Shown here in pieces: positions 15,316 to 20,991 of a stretch of DNA of 20,991 nucleotides. The notes below the pieces were generated by a model. It did no database searches. It was given only the letters and a program-made list of their open reading frames with translations, and was not told the origin of the DNA. The DNA lies in assembly GCA_964424455.1 (NCBI GenBank), contig CAYRJA010000051.1:1-20991 (forward strand), given 5' to 3'. Within the stretch, counting starts at the first letter, position 1. Every line of letters starts with the position of its first letter. A program made the translations under genes and the position numbers. The stretch comes from CAYRJA01 sp964424455 (GTDB taxonomy: Bacteria; Bacteroidota; Bacteroidia; Chitinophagales; UBA10324).

Positions 15316-17373
15316 ATGAAATTTATCAATCGCGAAATAAGCTGGCTGTCATTTAATGGGCGGGTATTGCAGGAAGCAGCAGATACAAGTGTGCCGTTGC
15401 TTGAGCGGTTGCGGTTTCTCGGAATTTTTTCTTCCAATATGGATGAATTTTTCAGAGTCAGAGTGGCCACTCTTCAGCGTATGGAAGATTTGGGTAAGAG
15501 AGCTAAAAAAATTCTGGGCGATAGCCCGAGAAAAGTACTGGATGATATATATGCGATTGTTGTAAAGCAGCAGAATGAATTTGAGAAAAATTATCAGAAT
15601 ATTTTCAAACAATTAGAAAAAGAAAACATCCATATTATTAATGAAACACAACTGAATGAAGAACAGAAAAAGATAGTGAAAGAATATTTCCAACAGGAAG
15701 TCCGCTCCGCCTTGGTTCCCATTATGGTAGGTTCGCTTCCTGAATTTCCGTACCTGAAAGACAGGGCTATTTATCTTGCTATTCTCTTATCGGATAGTAA
15801 GAAGAAAGAAAAGCCGCGCTATGCATTAATTGAAGTGCCTACGGATATTCTTTCGCGTTTTCTTGTATTGCCGGAACAGGAAGGAAAGAAGTACATTATT
15901 CTGCTCGATGATATTATCCGCTACGGACTGAAAGATATTTTCTACATTTTTCCTTATGATACTTTCAACGCTTATACTATTAAAATAACGCGCGATTCGG
16001 AGTTAGACATTGAAGGAGATTTTACAGAAAGTTTTATGGAGAAAATTTCCAAAAGCTTAAAGCAGCGAAAAAAAGGGAAACCGGTTCGTTTCAATTTTGA
16101 TGAACAAATCAATACAGAACTGTTACACTTTTTGCTTCGTAAGATGCATTTGAAAATCGGAGATGATAACATTATACCCGGTCAGCGCTACCACAACTTT
16201 AAAGACTTTATGCAGTTTCCTGTGTTAGGGAAAGCACATCTGATAAATAAGAAAACCCATCCGCTTTCTCATCCCGGTTTTATACAGGGGAAAAGTCTTT
16301 TTTACTCTATCCGGCAAAGCGATATTCTCTTACACTATCCTTACCAGTCGTTTGATTATTTTATTGACCTGCTTCGCGAAGCGGCAATTGATCCGAAAGT
16401 ATCTTCTATTAAAATTACTTTATACCGTCTTGCTTCCAAGTCAAAAGTGGTAAATGCCCTCATTAATGCAGTGAAGAATGGAAAAGATGTAACAGTCGTA
16501 ATGGAACTGCAAGCACGTTTTGATGAAGAAGCAAATATATACTGGAGCGATCGCTTGCGGGAAGAAGGCGCCAATGTCATACTGGGTGTACAGGGACTGA
16601 AAGTGCACAGTAAAATGTGCCTGATAACCAGAAAGGAGAAAGGCAATGTAGTCCGCTATGCAAATATTTCCACCGGCAACTATAATGAATCTACATCGCG
16701 CTTGTACTGTGATCATAGTTTGTTTACAGCAGATAAAAATATTGCAAGAGAAATGGATGATTTGTTTTCGTTTATGGAAAGCAACTACAGAATTTCCAAC
16801 TTCAAACATTTATTGGTAGCGCCATTTCAGATGCGCAAGCGATTTGTAAAAATGATTGAACAGGAAATATCGAATGTGGAAAAGGGAAAACCGGCTCTCA
16901 TCCAAATCAAGCTGAACAATCTGATGGATTTGGATATGATTCATTTGCTCCGCACTGCAGCAAAGAAAGGAGTGAAAATTAAAATGATAGTGCGAAGCAC
17001 TTGTTCGCTGGATCCCAATGAGCAGGAATTGAAAGGAAATGTTTCCATCATTAGTATCGTTGATAAATTCCTTGAACACTCGCGTATCATTATTTTTCAT
17101 AATAACGGCAAGCCCGAATACTTTATCACTTCTGCTGATTGGATGGTTCGCAATCTTGATCACCGGGTAGAAATGGCTTGTCCTGTTTATGATAAAAAAC
17201 TACAGCAGGAACTGCAAACCTATTTTGATATTCAGTGGAGCGACAATACAAAAGCCCGCATGATTAATGCGCTGCAGGAAAATAAGTATGTAGTGACGAC
17301 ATCTACCCCCGTTCGTTCGCAGGAAGCTATTTACAAGTGGCTGCAAAAAAAGGAAGTGAAGTCATTAGATTAA
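15316..17373 (+). CDS. ppk1: Polyphosphate kinase 1
   Basis: Reversible transfer of the gamma-phosphate of ATP to inorganic polyphosphate. The 685-residue product, close to the E. coli length, opens with the N-domain motif FINREISWLSFNGRVLQEA and carries SSNMDEFFRVRVATL (39-53, nucleotide-contacting Asn41), the head domain, and two phospholipase-D-like C domains. The autophosphorylated His is His431 (GLKVHSKMCLI), the second catalytic His is His588 (FLEHSRI), and the phosphate-binding Arg pair is Arg371 (LYRLASKS) and Arg401 (QARFDEEANI). The residue matching E. coli His454 is Asn450 (RYANISTGN; see findings). The gene is transcribed alone; downstream it meets the fmt operon tail-to-tail, separated by a hairpin. 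Neither ppx nor a pho regulator is nearby. Confidence 0.97.
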   Translation: MKFINREISWLSFNGRVLQEAADTSVPLLERLRFLGIFSSNMDEFFRVRVATLQRMEDLGKRAKKILGDSPRKVLDDIYAIVVKQQNEFEKNYQNIFKQLEKENIHIINETQLNEEQKKIVKEYFQQEVRSALVPIMVGSLPEFPYLKDRAIYLAILLSDSKKKEKPRYALIEVPTDILSRFLVLPEQEGKKYIILLDDIIRYGLKDIFYIFPYDTFNAYTIKITRDSELDIEGDFTESFMEKISKSLKQRKKGKPVRFNFDEQINTELLHFLLRKMHLKIGDDNIIPGQRYHNFKDFMQFPVLGKAHLINKKTHPLSHPGFIQGKSLFYSIRQSDILLHYPYQSFDYFIDLLREAAIDPKVSSIKITLYRLASKSKVVNALINAVKNGKDVTVVMELQARFDEEANIYWSDRLREEGANVILGVQGLKVHSKMCLITRKEKGNVVRYANISTGNYNESTSRLYCDHSLFTADKNIAREMDDLFSFMESNYRISNFKHLLVAPFQMRKRFVKMIEQEISNVEKGKPALIQIKLNNLMDLDMIHLLRTAAKKGVKIKMIVRSTCSLDPNEQELKGNVSIISIVDKFLEHSRIIIFHNNGKPEYFITSADWMVRNLDHRVEMACPVYDKKLQQELQTYFDIQWSDNTKARMINALQENKYVVTTSTPVRSQEAIYKWLQKKEVKSLD

Positions 17374-17404
17374 GCGGTAAAGAACAGTCAGAGTTACCGG
17401 CTTT
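17372..17404. terminator. Hairpin between ppk1 and the convergent operon
   Basis: AAGCGGTAA (17372-17380) pairs with TTACCGGCTT (17394-17403) over 9 bp with one bulged G, around a 13-nt loop. It begins within the ppk1 stop codon. A T7 run lies about a dozen bases further on (inside the end of the convergent gene), not directly against the stem, so termination strength is uncertain. It is the only structure separating the two convergent units and may serve both. Confidence 0.42.
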
Positions 17405-17409
17405 GGAAA

Positions 17410-17952
17410 TTATTTTTTTACTGTAAAAATTCCAATAAGCTCTGCTTCACCCACAGTATGGCGCAGTGCATAATTCATAATCTTCTGCCGTATGTTATCA
17501 GGGTAATAATCAGGAACAAAAGAATTGAGCGCCTTTATCTTAAAATGGTAGTGGTGAGTTCCTGAAGGCGGACAAGGTCCTTCATATTTTGCATTACCAA
17601 AATCGTTTTTTAAAATCTTTATACCTGAATACCCGAGTGCAGAAAAATCAGTTCCTGCAATCAGCGTGTCAAGATTAGAAGGGATGTTGTAAATAAACCA
17701 ATGCACAAAGCCGCCTGACACATCGGAGTCTTCACAGATAATCATAAATGATTTTGTCTTTGCAGGAATGTTGCTGAAAAAGAGTTCAGGTGAGATGTTT
17801 TCTCCTTTGCAGGTAAACCGGACAGGAATTTCACCGCCATTAGTAAATGATTTACTATGAACTTCAAATCCGGATTCAAAATCAGGAATTTCATTTTGCG
17901 CAAAAGCGGATACTGAAAATAAGATACAAGCAATTAACTGTAACACTTTCAT
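17410..17952 (-). CDS. Secreted YbhB/YbcL (PEBP) family protein
   Basis: A 180-residue protein of the phosphatidylethanolamine-binding / Raf-kinase-inhibitor-like family, with a signal peptide (MKVLQLIACILFSVSAFA, cleavage about residue 18), so probably periplasmic. Family marks are FTCKGENISPELFFSNIP (46-63), the ligand-pocket segment CEDSDVSGGFVHWFIYNIP (73-91) and GPCPPSGTHHYHFKIKAL (125-142). The ligand of bacterial YbhB/YbcL proteins is not settled; the pocket is thought to bind small anionic groups. Its ATG overlaps the fmt stop as ATGA, so it should be translationally coupled to fmt, although no functional link between the two is evident. It is the last gene of the minus-strand operon. 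Confidence 0.93.
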   Translation of the reverse strand: MKVLQLIACILFSVSAFAQNEIPDFESGFEVHSKSFTNGGEIPVRFTCKGENISPELFFSNIPAKTKSFMIICEDSDVSGGFVHWFIYNIPSNLDTLIAGTDFSALGYSGIKILKNDFGNAKYEGPCPPSGTHHYHFKIKALNSFVPDYYPDNIRQKIMNYALRHTVGEAELIGIFTVKK

Positions 17953-18869
17953 AAACGGAATCCCTTTAGAAATTCTTCAATCTTCATTTTTCGCTTCCCT
18001 TCCATTTGGATTTCTGTAACAGAAATAAAGCCATCGGCAGTAGCGAATCGCAGAAAAGTTTTTCCGTCCGTTTCGGAAGTGCCCGGAATAAGTGAATGTG
18101 CTTTTATCTCGGCTCTTGAAGAAAATATCTTGAATATTTTCCCCTGTAAATGAGTGAATGCAGTAGGATAGGGAGCCAAGCCACGGATAAAATTATAAAC
18201 CGTTTGTGTAGGCTTGTTAAAATTGATTCTGCAATCTTCTTTAAAAATCTTTGGAGCCGTTTTCAGATTTGCCGACGGAGATTGCTCAACAGTTTTAATA
18301 TTACCCGATTCAATTTGTTGAACAGTTTTTAAAACCAATTCTGCTCCTGTATTCATCAGTTTATCATGCAGTTCACCGGCAGTTTCACTTTCAGCAATAG
18401 GAACCTTTTGCTGAAGAATAATTTTACCGGTATCAATCTCATGTTGGAGAAAAAAGGTTGTAACACCTGTTTCCTTTTCTCCATTAATGATTGCATGATT
18501 AATCGGTGCAGCGCCACGATAGTCGGGTAGGAGAGAGGCATGCAAGTTAAAAGTTCCAAGCGGAGGCATCGCCCATACTGCCTCAGGCAACATTCTGAAC
18601 GCCACTACAATTTGTAAGTCAGCACGCAATGAAGCAAGATCCTGCAGGAATTCTTTATTCTTTAACTTTTCCGGCTGTAACACTTTCAGATTCTTTTTAA
18701 CGGCATATTTTTTTACGGCAGATTGTTGTAATTCCATTCCTCTTCCCGCCGGTTTGTCCGGCGCTGTTACAACACAAACTATATCGTATTTGTTCTTGAT
18801 AAGTATATCCAAAGAGGAAACAGCAAACTCCGGTGTGCCTAAAAAGATTATTCGTGGCGGACGATTCAT
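17949..18869 (-). CDS. fmt: Methionyl-tRNA formyltransferase
   Basis: Transfers the formyl group from 10-formyltetrahydrofolate to Met-tRNAfMet, making the initiator tRNA competent in the cytoplasm. The 306-residue product begins PRIIFLGTPEFAVSSLDIL, then carries the catalytic segment FNLHASLLPDYRGAAPI with Asn108 and His110, and Asp146 in LQHEIDTGKIIL, matching the E. coli Asn106/His108/Asp144 triad. The C-terminal tRNA-binding domain (about 205-306) includes RGLAPYPTAF. The length is typical. It lies 9 bp after the TIGR03790-like gene and overlaps the PEBP gene by 4 bp. The common partner def is not seen here. Confidence 0.97.
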   Translation of the reverse strand: MNRPPRIIFLGTPEFAVSSLDILIKNKYDIVCVVTAPDKPAGRGMELQQSAVKKYAVKKNLKVLQPEKLKNKEFLQDLASLRADLQIVVAFRMLPEAVWAMPPLGTFNLHASLLPDYRGAAPINHAIINGEKETGVTTFFLQHEIDTGKIILQQKVPIAESETAGELHDKLMNTGAELVLKTVQQIESGNIKTVEQSPSANLKTAPKIFKEDCRINFNKPTQTVYNFIRGLAPYPTAFTHLQGKIFKIFSSRAEIKAHSLIPGTSETDGKTFLRFATADGFISVTEIQMEGKRKMKIEEFLKGFRL

Positions 18870-18878
18870 TTGCCTGTT

Positions 18879-20288
18879 TTATTCTTTTATGAATTTGGTA
18901 TTAAGTATTGATCCATTCTTTTCCTGTACACGGATAAAGTAAATACCCGCAGAATAATTTTTTATGTTAATCTCTTTTTGAAAGATTCCAAGAGCAGAAT
19001 CCGTTTGTGTCCATATTTTCTTCCCGTTAAGGTCGTAAACGGAAATCATCAGTTCGCCCGGTGAATCCAATGTACCTGTTACTGTAACACTTTCAGTTGC
19101 AGGATTAGGAAATATTCTGATATGGATGTTGTCAGAAGAAATCATCGTTGACGAGAGGGGATAATTAGTAGTAATGGATGTTTTCGGATCACCGATGACT
19201 ACATCCATCCAGCCAATCATCAGTGATGCGCTGAAATAGCTCTCTGCCAGATTAAATGTAGGGGAGCCATCTGTATTAAGAAAAGTATAGTGATCAAAAA
19301 GAATATCAGAGTAAGCAATGGAAATATCAAAGGGTTCATAGGTATATCCTTTTGCACCGCAGTCGCCTTCCTGCAGTAAATCAGCAATTAGAGATTGTCC
19401 ATAGGCAGTTCCCGGCTGAAACGAACGTCCGCCGGTGGACACTCCGGTTTCTGCTATTGAACCGTTTAGCCACCTGTTGTGAGGAATAGCATGTTGTGTA
19501 TATTGGTTGGCATACGCATCATTGCTTCCCCAACTGTAATACCCGAGTACATTGTTCTGATTTGTAACAAAGACACTGTCCAGGTTCAATAGCACTTTCC
19601 ATCCTTTTGATTTAAGAATGTTTGAAGCAATTATCATTCTGGTATTGAGATAATTCCCATAGAAATTGGGCGCCTGATCAAGAATAAAAAGCGCTGAATC
19701 TTTATTCACATAAGTGTTGGGTCCGCTTCTGTCAATCATGTTGAATACATCTTTCACAGTATAACCATCTAAACGGGTAACAAGATATAACCCATGATTA
19801 ATCATAAAGAAATTATCATAAGATTGAAAATAAGGATTCTTAATAAAGTTGCCGGACTGTAAGATAGAGAACGGAAGACACGCTCCGATATCGGAACTGT
19901 GAGCAGTGGTCAGTAACATCAATTCACTTTCGCAGGAGGAATTGCAGTTGTTGGTGTCATTGGCAGCACGCATTACTTTAAGCGGACAACCTTTAGTGGT
20001 AACGATATAATTTATATCAGCCCCGTGTAATGCAAGCTGACTCTTAATCTGATCAGAATAATTCTGAAACATACTGTCACTAATCTCTTCGGCAGAGGAG
20101 GTGTAAACCTGAATTAAATTGGCTGAAGGTATATTCCGCTTTGCCATAAAATAATTGGTAATAAGTATTGAGCTGTCACTATTCATGTTTACAACAATGG
20201 CAACATCGTCATAGTTGACACCTGTTTGTGTGTATCCATAAATTGAGGAAAAGAGAAATACAATGATGAGTGTAAATATTTTTCTCAT
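18879..20288 (-). CDS. TIGR03790-like protein with T9SS sorting domain
   Basis: A 469-residue exported protein. The start at 20288 gives a clean signal peptide (MRKIFTLIIVFLFSSIYGYTQ) and a 25-bp gap to the upstream gene; a longer frame start at 20366 would bury the signal and overlap that gene. The body resembles the uncharacterised TIGR03790 family: DDVAIVVNMNSDSSILITNY, then FMAKRNIPSANLIQV, and INYIVTTKGCPLKVM, which fit the family's 'N...S...YY...R.IP..N' and 'Y.V.TKG.PL' patterns as I recall them. Later SWGSNDAY and GWMDVVIGDPKTSI also fit. The last 80 residues form a T9SS type A sorting domain (IRIFPNPATESVTVTG ... SAGIYFIRVQE ... KFIKE). Function is unknown. It sits between an M16-type peptidase and fmt in one operon. 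Confidence 0.78.
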   Translation of the reverse strand: MRKIFTLIIVFLFSSIYGYTQTGVNYDDVAIVVNMNSDSSILITNYFMAKRNIPSANLIQVYTSSAEEISDSMFQNYSDQIKSQLALHGADINYIVTTKGCPLKVMRAANDTNNCNSSCESELMLLTTAHSSDIGACLPFSILQSGNFIKNPYFQSYDNFFMINHGLYLVTRLDGYTVKDVFNMIDRSGPNTYVNKDSALFILDQAPNFYGNYLNTRMIIASNILKSKGWKVLLNLDSVFVTNQNNVLGYYSWGSNDAYANQYTQHAIPHNRWLNGSIAETGVSTGGRSFQPGTAYGQSLIADLLQEGDCGAKGYTYEPFDISIAYSDILFDHYTFLNTDGSPTFNLAESYFSASLMIGWMDVVIGDPKTSITTNYPLSSTMISSDNIHIRIFPNPATESVTVTGTLDSPGELMISVYDLNGKKIWTQTDSALGIFQKEINIKNYSAGIYFIRVQEKNGSILNTKFIKE

Positions 20289-20313
20289 AGAGGCGCTGAA
20301 TTGTTTTATAAAA

Positions 20314-20991
20314 TTATTCAATTCTTTGGTTAAAGATGATTTCGTTTGCCGCATCTTTTGAGCCATAGAAATAAAACTTAAATCCTCTCAGGTACTTTCT
20401 GACTACTGCATTCAATTCCGCAACTGAAAAGCCATTAACGATATTATAATAATTTTCAGCAGCTTCCCATCCGCTGTCCATTTCCTTTTCACCGAGCGAT
20501 TCAGCAATAGCATCATTACTTTCCTGCTGAAGAAAATACTGAGTCAGAAAATTATCTTTTCCGCGCTGTACTTCATCAGCAGTAAATCCCGATTTGCGTA
20601 TCTTCTTTATTTCATCTATGATGGTTTGAATGGCTTTATCAGGATTTGAAGTAGTAAGAGTGAGTGTTGAAAAATTCTGTCTGAGACATTGCACTTTCAG
20701 CAGAGCATCGTCAGAAAGGTTTCTTTTATCTTTCACTTCGGTATCCATCCGGTTATTTATCAATGCAAAAGCTAATTGAAGCATGGCTTCTTCTTTGCTT
20801 CCTGCTGAAGGAGCGCCTGAAATACCGAGAATATAATTCTCTGTGCTTTCTGTTTCCTGAATTTTGAAAGTGGATGCTGTAACATCCATTGGATTGTCAG
20901 GGACTTGTGTTACAGTTCCTGACGGAAGCGATTTTGCCAGTGTTTTTATTTTAAGATTCAAATCATCTGAATCAATATTTCCTGCTGCCAC
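20314..20991 (-). CDS. M16-family zinc peptidase, C-terminal part (cut by window edge)
   Basis: The 5' part lies beyond the right edge; 225 C-terminal residues are visible, and the first visible codon (GTG) is internal Val, not a start. The fragment begins VAAGNIDSDDLNLKIKTLAK, the 'V.GN.....L...I' strand that opens the second half of M16 (pitrilysin/PqqL-like) domains. Further family traits are AMLQLAFALINNRM, IIDEIKKIRKSGFTADEVQR and DNFLTQYFLQQES. The catalytic HxxEH lies outside the window, so activity cannot be judged; the part seen is the non-catalytic domain. The subunit may be a full two-domain protease or a partner of another M16 protein. It is the most upstream visible gene of the fmt operon. 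Confidence 0.75.
   Translation of the reverse strand: MAAGNIDSDDLNLKIKTLAKSLPSGTVTQVPDNPMDVTASTFKIQETESTENYILGISGAPSAGSKEEAMLQLAFALINNRMDTEVKDKRNLSDDALLKVQCLRQNFSTLTLTTSNPDKAIQTIIDEIKKIRKSGFTADEVQRGKDNFLTQYFLQQESNDAIAESLGEKEMDSGWEAAENYYNIVNGFSVAELNAVVRKYLRGFKFYFYGSKDAANEIIFNQRIE

Noticed and set aside
16441..17163. Long antisense frames inside ppk1
   Set aside because: They are opposite a clearly conserved PPK1 reading frame, have no family resemblance and arise from its codon pattern.
20289..20366. Longer N-terminus of the TIGR03790-like protein
   Set aside because: It would overlap the upstream peptidase gene and place 26 polar residues before the signal peptide; the start at 20288 fits better.

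Overview
The window looks like a chromosomal segment of a low-GC member of the Bacteroidota, probably an uncultured Sphingobacteriia/Chitinophagia-like lineage. The reasons are five secreted proteins ending in type IX secretion system (T9SS) sorting domains, an FtsZ with the long linker and double C-terminal motif I associate with this phylum, TAnnTTTG-type promoter boxes in place of sigma70 boxes, weak or absent Shine-Dalgarno sequences, and a degenerate copy of the 'GTCATTCCGA...GAGGAATCT' intergenic repeat. No phage, transposase, CRISPR array or rRNA was seen.

Layout: (1) 1-938 holds a small secreted-protein gene broken by a one-base frameshift at an A6 run, followed by about 230 bp without a gene. 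(2) 939-4914 is the end of the division and cell-wall cluster, ftsQ-ftsA-ftsZ. It is closed by the degenerate repeat and a strong terminator, and the expected upstream murC is missing. (3) 4912-9859 holds a T9SS-exported subtilisin-like protease (-), an unrecognised predicted outer-membrane barrel protein (+) and a CNNM/CBS/CorC-domain membrane protein (-); the last two overlap at their stop codons. (4) 9944-10029 is tRNA-Leu(TAA) on the minus strand. (5) 10289-14621 is a co-directional array of three T9SS cargo proteins of similar architecture plus a small beta-barrel outer-membrane protein; a perfect 36-bp palindrome followed by T6 divides the array. (6) 14653-17373 holds a two-TM PH-like-domain protein (-) divergent from polyphosphate kinase ppk1 (+). 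(7) 17410-20991 is a compact minus-strand operon: M16-type peptidase (cut by the window edge), a TIGR03790-like protein with a T9SS sorting domain, fmt, and a secreted YbhB/PEBP-family protein translationally coupled to fmt.

The housekeeping parts (division, translation initiation, polyphosphate, tRNA) are ordinary. The most individual parts are the T9SS cargo array, the T9SS-tagged TIGR03790-like protein inside the fmt operon, and small departures from consensus in FtsZ (a Lys in the GTP-binding G-box) and PPK1 (Asn where E. coli has His454). I found no clearly new defence, mobile or regulatory system.
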